Assembly: GCA_025024175.1 (NCBI GenBank)
Contig: QCXZ01000041.1
Location: forward strand, 5,451,786 to 5,515,785
Direction of reading: 5' to 3'
Origin: Rhyzopertha dominica
Taxonomy: Eukaryota; Arthropoda; Insecta; Coleoptera; Bostrichidae
Length of the DNA: 64,000 nt
Program-made: the position numbers and the translations under genes
Shown here: piece by piece, positions 46,106 to 58,256 of the stretch
How positions within the stretch are numbered: the stretch's first letter is position 1
Layout: each line of letters begins with the position of its first letter
The notes under the pieces: generated by a model
The model's database searches: none
Seen by the model: only the letters and a program-made list of their open reading frames with translations
What the model was told of the DNA's origin: nothing

Positions 46106-46537
46106 TCAATATTATTGATTCTGACTCAAATGTTAACATTAAGTCCAAATCCTACCCCACTTCTGTTCTTCTGGACTGCATCTCTGAGGATAAGATTTTT
46201 GGCGCTCTGAAACACTCAAAAAGTTCTTTGACTGCAGGAGTGAACGGCATTCCTAGCTTTCTTTTAAAAGATTGCGCTTGTGTGTCTGCTGTTCCAATGT
46301 TTCATATATTTAACCTTGTTCTACGTTCGTCTGTCTGTCTGTCCTATCTCCCTAATTTGTAACTTTGCGAAGGTTTTTGAGAGTATCGTCTATAAGCATA
46401 TATATTCGTGTAAGTCTATATCTTCCGCTCAACATGGATTTATGCGTGGGAGATCTACTGTCACGAACTTAGCATGCTTCTCGCAATTCGTTTCGGAAGC
46501 ATTGGATGGACTTGGTCGGGCGGACGTTATCTCCACT
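46106..46537 (+). pseudogene. LINE E, second segment (RT fingers)
   Basis: Continuation of LINE E: ALNIIDSDSNVNIKSKSYPT, LLDCISEDKIFGALKHSKSS, TAGVNGIPSFLLKDCA, then after a frame shift ICNFAKVFESIVYKHIYSC and AQHGFMRGRSTVTNLACFSQ. It ends in DVIST at the duplicated TCTCCACT (46530-46537), where the hAT-like element is inserted. The next LINE segment begins with TDFRR, completing the same motif. Confidence 0.85.
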
Positions 46538-47851
46538 CAGGAGCGCCAGCTTTTAGAAAACCTCGTGGGTGCTCATGCTAACATAATGGTGAAAATCGTA
46601 TCTATGAATCCGTCCAATAGAGCTCAATAAGTACACATGCAATATGACAGAAATATGTATGATATAAATAGAAAGATACATAAGAGGCAAAAAAATAAGT
46701 ACAAAAATGCTAGATTTGTTCTAGTGCCTTTGTTGGTACCAGCATTATTAAGTTATCAACAAACTTTTTTATGAAAGAAACTGTGTTCAATTCACTGCAG
46801 AACGAGAGGTAGAATGTGGAATACTCTTTTTTGAAACCAAAGATATACGAAAAAATTATAAAATAATACTGTATTGGTAATGGAAACCAACCTTATCGGG
46901 GAGGTATATAAACTACGTCTCAAATCATTCGACGCAAGTTAAAATAAACTTTGTAAATCAGATGAAACATAGAATTATTAAAATAACATATGCACAATTT
47001 ATTGAGAAAAATTAAAAAATTTAGAATATTTACTAATACACAATTCATACCCGAGAGCGTTGATAAATAAAATCTAGTATTCTACTACTGATTTATCAAC
47101 ACTTCATGTAACGCAAACACAGCTAACGGTAGTATGCAGGGTGACGTTGGGCAGAGGGTAAATCATGATCCTATGGTTGACAAAAACCTACAAACAGTAG
47201 ATCATAGAATGTATGTATCCCTACCAAACATTACTGGATTGACAACAAAATTAATCAGAACGTTTAAAAAATGAAAACATAAAAATTACAATTGAGAACA
47301 AAAAGCATGGCTCAACCCTACTCGTAACACTAAAATCAAAAATACCTGCAAAATATCATGCAAATGTTCTATAATATATGTTTGGAATGTGAGGATTGTG
47401 AAGGCAAGTACACATAGGACAGGTATCACAATGGATGGTTAATAGATTGACCGACTACAAAAGTGATATAACTAAAGAAAAGGGATAGATGCTCACTTAC
47501 TGAACACATGGACATCATATTAAGTATTAACGATAAAGAAAGTAATGCAAACAAGAGATTAATACTTGAAATTGTTCACATAAATCAAAATTCCAATATA
47601 ATAAATAAAAAAATCAGATATTAAAAAACTGAGCAACATTTCCACGTACTTGCTTTCACAAGAAATTCTAAAACAAGGCTGGGTGAGCTTGAGTAATCTG
47701 ACAGCACTGTAGACGCTCTAATTTGATAAAGTTGACAAAGAATTCGTTTTTATATCTGTGATAAATCAGTTTGAATTTATGGTACATGTGTTGAAGCCTA
47801 TTTGGTCGTGGGTGCTGGAGCACCCGAGCACCCATGGAGTCGGCGCCCCTG
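46538..47851 (+). mobile_element. hAT-like element with perfect 8-bp duplication
   Basis: TCTCCACT is repeated exactly at 46530-46537 and 47852-47859. The ends are CAGGAGCGCC and, reversed, CAGGGGCGCC, with subterminal GTGGGTGCTC on the left and several GGGTGCTC repeats on the right. A CAGGG-like end plus 8-bp duplication is the hAT signature. The 1314-bp interior has no hAT transposase, so it is non-autonomous. It contains a Penelope relic at 47205-47660. It interrupts LINE E at motif A of the reverse transcriptase. Confidence 0.85.
47205..47660 (+). pseudogene. Penelope-like element, GIY-YIG end relic
   Basis: Frames on the plus strand show YVSLPNITGLTTKL, then (after breaks) CLECEDCEGKY, the Cys-containing stretch before the GIY-YIG domain, and GQVSQWMVNRLTDYKSDI, where the usual YIGQT-x-R-x-H layout is partly retained. 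After a stop come LTEH-like sequence and NKRLILEIVHINQNSN with a SNI-YTYLL-like tail. This is the C-terminal nuclease of Penelope-like retroelements. The reverse transcriptase was not recognised. It lies wholly inside the hAT-like element and is dead. Confidence 0.65.
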
Positions 47852-47859
47852 TCTCCACT

Positions 47860-48870
47860 GACTTCAGAAGGCTTTCGATCAAATTGTTCACTTTGTTCTT
47901 TTAAATAAGATGGAATGGGTTGACTATATATAGTGAGTTATGCGAACTACATTTCTATTCCTTTCCTTTCTACTTCAGGAGTCCAGCAGGGATCGAAACT
48001 GGACCCTTTTCTGTTTCTTNTGTACATAAATGATCTTCCTGACTCACTTAAGTCTGTACCTCATCTCTGCTGATGATCTTTAACTATTCAAGAGTATAAC
48101 TTTTACTCCAAAATGATACATGGTGTCTCAATGTTTCCAAATGTTTTGTTCTCTCTTTCACCAGAAAACACAATATAGTTAACTTTTAATATGATGTTAA
48201 CGGTATGATTTTGAACAGAGTGGATGAGTTTAGTTATCTTTGACCACAAGATTACTTCTTGTTGTCACATATTAAACACTATCATTTCGCCTTACAAATC
48301 CTGTGGATTTATATATAGAACCTGCAGAGAGTTCAGACGATTGGGAACCTTGCGAACATTATACTTTTCTCTGGTTCGCTCTATGTTGGAATATGCAGTT
48401 GAAATCTGGTTTTTCATTTACAAGACGCATATTGTTCAGCTCGAATCTGTCCAGAGGAAGCTGCTTAAATTAAGTTTTACTCAATCCTCTTCTAGGGGAT
48501 ATTATCATCAAACCTTGTTGGGCGGATTCAACTTTACATCACTGGAAACTCGCTGTATTTGTGCTGTGGTCAAAATGTTGTATAATTTGTCGAACAATAG
48601 GATTGATTGTAGTTCGCTGCTTGAGAGGGTTAATTTTCTTTTACTCTCGACAAAAATCGTCTTTTTGTTGCATCAATAATGGTACAAACGTTTCACTTTT
48701 GTCGCCAATCAATTTTATGTGTTCTTACTTTGATCGTATTTCTAATTCTTGTGACATTCACTGTGATTCGCTCACATCTATTGTTGGGCAAGTGATCAAC
48801 AACGAATGCCTTGGATGAGAAGTTTCAGATAGGCTTTATTTTATTTTCATATTATGTTTCTTTCATAGAT
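47860..48870 (+). pseudogene. LINE E, third segment (RT palm to C-terminus)
   Basis: Starts TDFRRLS, resuming motif A exactly after the hAT duplication. Next, in changing frames, come GVQQGSKLDPFLFL (motif B), YINDLPDSLKSVPHL and a degenerate ADDL near 48070. Then an open C-terminal frame (48224-48679) has SCGFIYRTCREFRRLGTLRT, RSMLEYAVEIWF and QLESVQRKLLKLSF. The first Asp of motif A is at the insertion junction. Together with 43255-43796 and 46106-46537 this is one LINE copy. Its 3' end near 48870 has no obvious simple tail. One N lies near 48020. Confidence 0.8.
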
Positions 48871-49564
48871 TATTTTTAAGTTAAACAGCGTGCTACATTA
48901 GGTATTAAACTTCAAGGCTGTCCACTGGGCAAAAGATTCATCAAACTTGGAAGACTAGCTTAAAATTTTAATTTTAATTGAGATTTTTTTCTTTTCAGGT
49001 AAGCCAACCAGTCGATGTCCATTTGAAGTTGTACAAATATGGAGAAGGGCGGTGAGAAATATCAGCAGTAAGAAGTTTACGCATTTGCTCCCCATTCATC
49101 GGGTACATAGTTTTAAGTTGCAGTTCTCCCTGTCGTATTTACTTAACTAGAGAGTCCTTATTTACGTAGTCGATATTTCTTACACAACGTTTCAACGACC
49201 ATGCGGCAAAATATCCAGAATGCGGCAGAACCTAATCTGCTTAATGCATCTCGGTTTCGAAAGTCCCATTGTATTTATACATTTCTACCACGGCGCTGCA
49301 TTCGTTTCACGTGTATGCTGAAATACGAGCGGGCGTTTTAGGGTTGCCTTAAATTACCGGTCTGAAGGCGTTTTTAGCGCACCGCGGGATTGTTAGATAA
49401 TGTTCCGTCGCAGTAGCACTATAAAGACGATACTAGGAATGTAGATAAATTCGAGATTTAAGGGTTGCGCATTCAGCAGTTTTTTTTTAAATTACCTATG
49501 CACGGCACAGTTAAATTGATATCTTCCTCAGTGATATGTCTGCGTCTTAAACATACTATACTCC
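48871..49564. other. No gene; GC-richer island at about 49170-49450
   Basis: The only distinct feature is a higher-GC, complex block from about 49170 to 49450 without a credible frame, similar to the other host-like islands. Confidence 0.4.
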
Positions 49565-49757
49565 GATCACCGAATAGATGGAGTGATCATATGCATTGCA
49601 TGCATCTTGCACGTTTGATGCTGTTTATTTAAGTCCGACTTAATATTTATAACAAATTTTTGACTACTGAACAATTAACTAAAAAATTATGGAATCATTA
49701 TGGTTTAAAAATTACGTGAATAACACGCATCATGATCACTCCATCTGTTCGGTGATC
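49565..49757. repeat. Short element with 26-bp inverted ends
   Basis: GATCACCGAATAGATGGAG plus GTGATCAT (49565-49590, reading with overlap at the G) is repeated inverted at 49732-49757 with one mismatch. The 140-bp interior is AT-rich and includes a TGCATTGCATGCA palindrome. No target duplication is clear. Probably a small MITE. Confidence 0.55.
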
Positions 49758-50244
49758 AACAATGCATAAGCTTTGTTTTTGTAAAGCACTGCAACGGGCG
49801 TTCATAAAAAAACGGGTCAAACAAGCCATGATTAACCGTCATTGTGCAAGGTAAGCAAACATGCACTACACACATCGCTCGTTTGATAATATACACAAGT
49901 TTTAGTTTGTTTCACCATCATAGCGACATACATTTATGACGACAAAAAAGATCACCCGCTTACTTGATCCGTTTTTTTATGAACGCACGTTAGTATACGA
50001 CCACCACAAGTTCGCGGCTTTGCTGTGCGGTGTGTATGTGTTATGTAGATTCGTTACTATTTCAACAATCTCATTTAATAGATTTCAGGTTGTTGTTCTT
50101 GGTGATAGCTTTCGTATTAGAACATTTTATGTAGATAAGTAGATAACTGGCAGTAGAGAACATTAAATGACCTCGTAGTCGCTTCTACCGATTAATCTTA
50201 AAAAACCAAAGTTAAGAATTAAAGAGAGGTAAATAGACGGCTGT

Positions 50245-51066
50245 AATACACTGTACAAAATTACGTGTTAAATTTAACAGCAAAAGTGGTTTATACACAC
50301 TGAAATGGTTAAATTAACCACTTCCAATTTGGTGATTTTCACGAAATATTAGTGTAAATTTTGTTACACTGTTACGGCGTACATATTTTTACCCAGCAAG
50401 GTGTACTTTTCTACGAACAAGCTAGGTGTAAACTTCTACCCCAAAAGTGGTTAAAATTTTCACGGTACCGTGTCAAATTTAATATCTAAAGAGCGCTTAG
50501 TAAATATAAACGTACCACAATTCGCGGGCAGTTTTCCTAGCAATAACTATCATAGTTACAATACGCTAAACAAATACATATAACATTTTATTCTATTAAA
50601 AGTTATAAATTAGTTATACAATGGCACGCTAATATCCATTTTGTGATATCATTTGTTGTGAATTATTGGCACTATGGTTTCCTCCATAATGAGGCGTGAA
50701 CGTAAACTGTGGATCGATTAACTCGGTAACTAGCAAAGAAATGAACAATTTTTGCAACCTGAAACCGGCATGTCTTTTATTGTCTACAAGAACTCAGAAG
50801 TGTGTGGAGTTAAATTGCACATGCACGACTGCGTGTAAACTTTTCACGGTTTTTGGTAAATTTACACCAAAGTTAGTAAAAAGTAAAACAATAATACGAC
50901 GGGTATAATTCTACATATTATTCGTGTAAAATATTTACTCATTCGGCGCGGGGTAAAGTTACGAGTAACAGTTTGGTTAATTGCGCAAGCTTTCACCAGT
51001 TTTAGTGTAAAAATTAACACGGAAAGTGCTAGTGGCTTTACACCATTAAAATTTTTACTGTGTATT
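50245..51066. mobile_element. Non-coding element rich in GTGTAAA/TTTACAC motifs
   Basis: The ends AATACACTGTACAAAATT and, reversed, AATACACAGTAAAAATTTTA look like terminal inverted repeats. Inside, units such as GGTGTAAA, GTTAAATTTAACA, GTGTAAATTTTGTTACAC and AAAGTGGTTAA recur in both orientations across the 820 bp. Short frames within it are by-products. It is probably a non-autonomous DNA element whose many self-complementary units are unusual. No target duplication could be fixed. Confidence 0.55.
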
Positions 51067-51099
51067 CTGCACAAATAGGCATGCACTTTTTATGCTGAT

Positions 51100-51499
51100 T
51101 GTGGTGGCAACATGGAAAGAATCACGTTCGCTACGAAAAGATTCTGCCAACTAAAAAAATATTCAATTTCTGACAATTCACCTTTTTGTATCTCCAATTT
51201 ACATTCATTAATTGTAAATACAGTATTAATAAATAATCGTTCTTGTTGTTCCACAAGTATTGTCGATTATTCACAAGTGAGGACGAAGTGATCGAAGTGG
51301 TGACCACGACGTGATATCTCTTTTCCGTGCGCGAAAAAACAAAAAAAGCAACAAGAACGATTATTTATTAATACTGTATTTACAATTAATGAATGTTTAA
51401 ATTGAAGTTACAAAATAGTAAATTGTCAGAAATGGAATATTTTTTTAGTTGTCAGAATCTTTTCGTAGCGAACGCGATTCTTTCCATGTTGCCACCACA
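51100..51499. mobile_element. Fold-back MITE with arms of about 150 bp
   Basis: The left arm (51101-51252) from GTGGTGGCAACATGGAAAGA to AATAATCGTTCTTGTTG is repeated inverted in 51345-51498, about 90 percent identical by eye. The loop is about 90 bp and includes AGTGGTGACCACGACGTG. There is no coding capacity. The termini are GTGGTGGCAAC, and flanking duplications are not obvious. The RNA of this region would form a very long hairpin. Confidence 0.8.
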
Positions 51500-51500
51500 C

Positions 51501-54500
51501 CGATGTACTCAGAATTAAATATAATTGACAATTCCGTATGCGGTTATTTTAGTGCAGACAGCAACCTTCCGACATTCATCTTAAACATCATCCTTCTAAT
51601 TACAGCCTATAAGCGTTAGATTTATAAAAATATGCTAAGTAAATATAGACAACATAAAAAGACAAAATAAACATTTAAGAAAGTATTGAATAGGTTTTGT
51701 CAGACAGGATCTTTGTTCCAAACTAAGCATAACAAATCATAAAGCGTAACTGAACAAAATGAAATATAACATTATGCGGACAACCACATATAAGTGCAAG
51801 GCAGTGAAGCTAGAAATTAAGGGATATGCCACACTATATTTGATCACATTTAAGGAAGAAATATATTTCATCTTTATAGTATGTAATTACATGACGAGTT
51901 GGAAGAAATAAGTAAGTTTAACTTCTGCACCATTATATTACGAAAGCGGTGTTTATTTTTAATAGCTACAATTATCATAATTACTCTGATTAAAAACCGC
52001 CACTTCGCAATACTTTATAGTGCAAAATAGCTGAACATTTTTTTGTTTTCATTGATTTTCTTTATATTTATATACTTTTTTAATACTTTTCATTAAAGGT
52101 ATTTCCAGATATTGAAGTATTTAAATACGTTTTAGTATTTGGGAATACTCTATGCCACATATAGTAAATAAATGTTGTTTATTAATCCGTTAAAACGATA
52201 CATATACTCATTACTCACGAACATGCATCAAGAAGAAGTAAAAACATAATTGTAATAATACCTTATTAAATTAACCAAAGGTATATTGACATAAGTCGCA
52301 ATATTTTCAGCTCTAAGTAACTTGTTGTTTTTTAAACGATAAAATAGTGCGTTTAAAAATTGCTAGCGAAATGAAAGTAATTTCACTGCAAAAACCACGT
52401 TCCACTGGCTATAGCAGTTGCAGAAATATTACTTGTTTAAATGTCAAAATGAATGAAATAATTCCACAGCCGTGTGTTTTAGAGCCTATAACTAGAAGGG
52501 CTGTATTGAAACAAAAAATAAGAATACTTGAATCGCTGTAACCCCCCTTATATATAGGGAAAGGACATGGAAGTTTTTAATTTTATAGAATTAGGTACCC
52601 ACATTTTGATTAATAACCTTACCTTAATGGGCCATCCTATATACGAGTAGTAATAGATTGTTCACTTTGGCATACAAAAAAAGACATTTAGAAATAAGAG
52701 TGATGCCTTTTTGGTTTTCTGTATTTAGGGTTTGGAGTTGTACTTTTTGTACAGGATTTACTAAAATGCTTTGTGTTTTTTTGGCAACTTCAGGGATAGT
52801 TTTCATCAAGAATCGTAAAATCTGAATACATTACCTAACTTATTTAAACTGCTACTGATACATATTTGAAATCAGGAAAAAATATGCTTCTGAACGATGT
52901 GACTTTTACCTCCCTTTCTATTTAAAAAATGCAACTTGCACCCATATCTAGGAAACGAGAGCTGACATGCAGTTAAAAAAATTCCAGAAAGTGCAGAAAA
53001 ATCCGTCGAACAGAACCTGAAATATCCTGTTGGTTTCATACTTTGTAGCGACTCTGTATGTTAGTGGTCATCTGCGTCTCTCAGGAAACCATTTTAAATT
53101 GAATTATTATGAGCAAAGTTGAAGAGATTTCTTGTTTGCTGATAGATTTTTTCTACTTTACACTATAAACTTCACTTACCTGTCTGGTTTTGAAATGCAA
53201 CAAGTATTACGTTCTTTCCTGTCATACCTCCAAAAACATTTGATTTCCTGCAAACAACGTCGTTCTACTTTTCACCGTCATCGACTTGTAGCTCTTTTTG
53301 TGTCTCGGCGACTGCTAGCAACATCGTTGCCGCAGACTAAATTGGAGAAGTTTCAGACCGATAAAACGCGGGCTGTAGTGCAAACTTCAAATTTACAGCG
53401 TTCTCCTAATATACGTAATGACTTATATTTCTGTCCGACTCCGGCGAAGTGCTTTTCGTTCCAGAACTGGTCCCAGTGCAATTTGGGAAAGTAGAGTGGG
53501 TGTCTTTTCTTCACAGCTCGCTTAGTTTTGCACCTACATTCGTACCTACTATTTTGTAGCAACAAACGAGTCTAAATGCAAAGGTATCCACCTTTTTTGA
53601 TCGTGGATTCTGTAGAAATCTTGAAATTATTCGAGTTTTAAGCTAAATTTTGAGAAAAGTTATGCATCTAACGTAACGCTCTGAGCTAATTTTGTAGCAA
53701 CTTAACTGTTGTTTTTAGCTCTTATTATAACTGACTTTCAAATGACAGCAAACACCAAATATATTTTTTATATATTGATGCAGTGGATATTTTGAGGATT
53801 TATAACCGTTATAGTTTTCTAGACGTGGGTTATTATTATTATTTTTTAGCGCACCGACATAAATGCAGCAACTGATATTTTTGTCACACCTGTAACCCTC
53901 GATAAAGTAATCGGCACAAACTTTTTGACACACCACGTAATTTTTTCAACAAAGTGAATAAGTGAATAACAAATTCCAAAAGAAGTGAAATGTAAGAACC
54001 CCTCAACCTGCAAAAATTTTATCTAATTATTTTGTCCTAATATCAACTTTCACATAATTTCCATTATATCCAGTGAAATTATGAAGTTTTCTAGAAAACA
54101 TTAAATGTTTACGACAAGATGTTTACTTTTCCATATTTTCTGGATAATGGTATGTTCATGTATATATGAATGTTAGACTACGGAAGATTATTGTTTGTAC
54201 TTGCACCTATGATCTTTTTTTTCAAATGAGTGCTCATTTGGTTTGACTTAAGTGAGACAAAAGTCCATCTAGATTATTAAGTGTGCTATTGAAACCAAAA
54301 TGTTGTACTTTTAAAGTAAATGTTTATGATTTACATTACATTGTACATACGGAAAATTTTTGATTCGGGATGAAATAATTCGGTTTTTCTACATAATTCA
54401 TTACAAAACCTGACTTTCTAATCAGAGTCATTAGCGACAATTTTTTGAAATAGAACATTTACAGCTTCCTCAAGAAACCTTTCATAAAAAATATGCACAT

Positions 54501-56075
54501 TCTGCTCAAAACATTTTGGTGTCTCTCAATAAGGAGTAGTCTTAAACTTGCACTCATTTAATTTTTAATACATTTCTAAACAAAAATTTAATGTGATCGT
54601 GACCTTGAAGTTTTGGAACCATAGTTTGCTGTGGTAGGTAATTGTGGAGATCCAAATTGTTGTTTATTTGTTAATTGAATTCTGCGGCTTCGATCAGCTT
54701 TGGTTTCCACGCGATTACATTAGTTATACGTAGATAAATGGAGCTTGAAAAAGACGAATCATTGATATGGAAGTGAGGTAGTTTACTCTTCTACTTTTTC
54801 TGTAAAATAAATGATAAAGAAGCTACGGAAGAATATGACACTAATGAGAGGTTCTATGTTATAGCCTCTTCACTGTTACCACATTCCCTAATCTCTTTCG
54901 CCTCATACCATAGAATGTGGTAGTGGTAGGTAGATCGCTACCAGCATTAGTTCCGCGTCAGCGACATTTTGGATATGTTAAGGCTGGGATCCTGGTGAAG
55001 GACAAAGTATATTTGAGATAACAACAGAATGATAGCAACCTGCTTAAAAAACAGCAACTCTTAATATTTCGACGTAAATAAGTGCTTATCTGGACGGTGA
55101 AAAAGTCAGCTAGACCCCTTGTGCTAAGATAATTAATTGCCAGGTGTTTTCCACTAATTGCAGTTATCCACGTAACTATTATTATTAGCTTAATATTGTT
55201 ATGACCCCCTTTCTTAGGTAAGGCCGGGTAACGCTGCCACCACCCTCGTAAGGTGAGGGAACCTGAATTTGTATCCTAATTCCTGAAAAAATGGACGACT
55301 TCTAACGCTGTACTCTTCGGAGATTAATGGGTCGCTGTTAGTGTTTGGGAGATAAGTTGTGACTAATTAAAAAGGCTAACTTTAGTATTAGTACGTGTAT
55401 TGAGTCTTCAATTAATAGATAAATGGATGTTTACATTAGCGTCAAAGTGACTTGATACAAAAAAAAAGAATATATGGAAATGAACATTCGGAAGCAGGAG
55501 CCGATTGTTTGAATTTAGAATGAATGAATTGTGGAAATTAATATATTGTTATTAAAAAAATGATAAAATCTTGCGGCGATATTCTGTTCAAAAACTTACC
55601 AACCCAGACGTTACGTCTTTCTTTGGGAGCCCCTCGGTAGTTTGGATTTTCCTTTGAAAAATGAAAAATAATAGCGCACGAGAAAATTCAATTAACTAAA
55701 CTTTATTGTATGAAAATTTTGATGTTGGCGCGACCGTGAATGAACCAGGACTCTCTCGTTTCCCGGTTGGGAAGTTTTTTGTTAACGCGAAATTTTGAAG
55801 ACATCGTCAAATCGACGGACGTCGACCGACCTACTCAAAAACAGCTAGATCTGACGACTTAGCGTTTTGGCGGAACCGGGCCATATCCATCCGCTCCAAC
55901 GACTGTGGTAAGCATTTCTTAACTTCCTGCTGGTATTACATCGATAATTTAGAAAAATACAAAAATTTGGAATATCCGAGGGGTATAACAATATTGTAAT
56001 GAACTATACTCAAAAAACGTGTCGTTACCATAAAAACTTGTTTTACCCTAAGAATGTCTAAAAATTTAAAAATTT
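51501..56075. other. Long stretch without recognisable genes
   Basis: I found no domain-bearing frame. The longest frames (53132-53494 plus strand and its minus-strand overlap) match nothing known. Features are limited to AT-rich low-complexity patches, for example TTATTATTATTATTTTTTAG near 53830. No similarity to other parts of the window was noticed. Confidence 0.45.
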
Positions 56076-56079
56076 TGGT

Positions 56080-56350
56080 GGATTTGCAATACGCTTGCTA
56101 AACGGCTAAAGCTCTTTTTGACGTCGTGGTTCGTATCACGTTGACTGCTGTTTTCGCCTTACGTTTCTGTTTGACAAGGGTACTTTTTTGGTAGCATACA
56201 TATGTTGGAGATTTACCAAAGCTACGTCAAAAAGTTTATCGCGCATTAGCTCCTTAAATGGTGGCCTGTTTTTGTGTTTTAGAAGCAGTCATCTTACGTT
56301 TTGCAGCAATAAAACAGCTTTAATCTCCTTTCTGTTCCTTTTGGTACAAT
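56080..56350 (-). repeat. Dispersed repeat, LINE 5'-UTR type (copy 3)
   Basis: On the minus strand this aligns with 25135-25510. Shared blocks are GAAAGGAGATTAAAG, GATGACTGCTTCTAAAAC-like, AGAAACGTAAGGCGAAAAC-like, GTGATACGAACCACGACG and TTTAGCAAGCGTATTGC. No ORF1 follows it here. Confidence 0.5.
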
Positions 56351-56844
56351 AATAAACATACTAGCATTTTTGGATGTGTTTTTTCACCCAGGCACAAAAC
56401 TCTTATTTTTAAGTTTCTCTGTCATTATGTTGAGCACAACGCGATATTATCAAATATTACTTCTATCCAACACTCAGCAGAATTTATGTTTGTTTATTGC
56501 TTGTTACACACAGAAATCTAATAAAGCAAATCAACAAATGCTTCATTGTATCAGTAGAGTTGCCAGATTTGTATGGATGGTTGACTTTAACTAAACTAGT
56601 CCCAAAAATCTCACCATTTACAAATACGACATCGGTACTATATGTATGGTATATCAATAACGGTACTGGTATACGTTTTATCAAAAAATTATTTATAACA
56701 TTTGTTGCGCGCAAAACAAGATATTTTGGGAATGCAGGCTGTGAGATATTTATATCAATGTACTTTTGTCCACTAGGAAGCAAACCCTTTGAAACTGATT
56801 TAAAATCGCCACGAGCTTTGGAAAATGACGTTTTCAAACATATA

Positions 56845-58254
56845 CAGGATGTTTCACGAATGATAATGACCCTGACGAAATTAAAAATGCAACCCAAAAT
56901 ACATTCTCATAGCCAACGTGATTATTGTACATAATGGTATTATTTTAAAAATAAATTGGGAATCCATGACGGTTATGCGCTATGGTTCCTGTCACTGTAT
57001 TTATTAAAAGTCAAAATGTATTCAAATTATGAATTTTAATTTATGATGAATGCAAGAAAAATGCTTCATCTGCTGCCCGTTTATACAGACAACGTTTTCC
57101 AAATAGAAGAGCTCCTACCGATACAATTAGACTTCAATTAACTTTAAGGACAAGCTGGCCACCACTGAAAAAGTCAAGAGAATGAACAGCAACAAGCCCT
57201 GACAATGAAATTTGAGTATTGGAAAAGATTGATGAAAATCATCATATTAGTCAAAGGGTAGTCTCAAGAGCAACCGGTATTAGTCTGTCTTCAGTACACC
57301 GAATAATTAAAGGTAATCATTTTCATCCGTATCACTTGCTATTGGTTCAGGCCTTAAAGGAGACAGATTATCCTAAAAGACTGGCTTTCGGGAACACCAA
57401 AATTTGAATGTGAGATTTTATGACAACATTTGTTTCTCAGATGAAGCAAGCTTTTCTAATAATGGTGGAGTTAACAAACATAACATGCATTATTATCCAC
57501 GTTGGATAAGGAAAGGACATTTTCAAACTGTCTACTCGACGAATGTCTGGTGCGGAATATCGGTGAATCAAATTGTTGGGCCTTATTTTTTTCGCGATAG
57601 TTTAAACGGCAATACTTATCTAAATTTTTTAAGAAACATTTTACCGGTACTTCTCCAAAATGTATATTTACAAGTAAGGCAAGATCTATGGTTCCAACAA
57701 GAGGGGACACATGCGCATTATCATAGAATAGTGCGAAATTATCTTGATTCGGTTTTGCCTAACCGATGGATAGGAAGAGGTTCAATTAATCCTTGGTCAC
57801 CGAGAAGCCCGGACCTTACTTCAATTGGATTTTTTTCTGTGGGGAATGGTAAAAGAGCAAGTACACCAAACACTAATTCAAAGTGTAGAACATTTAGAAA
57901 ATAAAATACGTGATGCATGTAGATCCATCACTCCAGAAATGTTAATATGTACATGTTAAAAGATCGTTTTGGGCACGAATTCAAGCTTGTGCAAACAGCG
58001 GAGGGCGACATTTTGAGCATTTATTACATTAATGTTATTGAATAAACATTTTTCAAAAATAAAATATGTTTTACAATACGGAATTTACTTAAAGCAAATG
58101 ATTGAAGTTTATGTCAAAATTTATTAATTTATACAGCTCTATACGTTTTATATTTTTTAAGACGATGAACAACTATTAATGTTGCCTCTGCAAATGTATT
58201 TTGGGTTGCATTTTTAATTTCGTCATGGGTCATTATCATTCATGAAACATCCAG
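56845..58254 (+). mobile_element. Tc1/mariner element, copy 2 (full length)
   Basis: TA-flanked (56843-56844 and 58255-58256). Ends are CAGGATGTTTCACGAATGA and, reversed, CTGGATGTTTCATGAATGA, with about 60 bp of inverted similarity. The 1410-bp element matches copy 1 at 3642-4827 closely and supplies the segments that copy 1 lacks, while itself lacking a short stretch near 57390. It is complete in structure but its transposase frame is broken. Confidence 0.9.
57219..58035 (+). pseudogene. Mariner-type transposase (copy 2, frame-broken)
   Basis: The frame 57219-57407 has a helix-turn-helix segment (ISQRVVSRATGISLSSVHRI). After a deletion-type frame break near 57395, the frame 57404-57904 has CFSDEASFSNNGG (first Asp), YSTNVWCGISVNQIVGPYFF and QDLWFQQEGTHAHYHR, where the second catalytic Asp is changed to Glu (QQEG instead of QQDG). 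RSPDLT follows with the third Asp. Another shift precedes the tail GGRHFEHLLH, which ends near 58030. Loss of the second Asp and the frame shifts make it inactive. Confidence 0.85.
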
Positions 58255-58256
58255 TA

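Noticed and set aside
49936..50142. Short plus-strand frame of 68 codons
   Set aside because: No homology, domain or context supports coding.
53132..53565. Overlapping frames on both strands as an exon
   Set aside because: No recognised domain, and splice sites could not be supported.
56484..56934. Overlapping long frames on both strands (137 and 145 codons)
   Set aside because: The two frames mirror each other, neither resembles a known protein, and the plus-strand one runs into the mariner inverted repeat.
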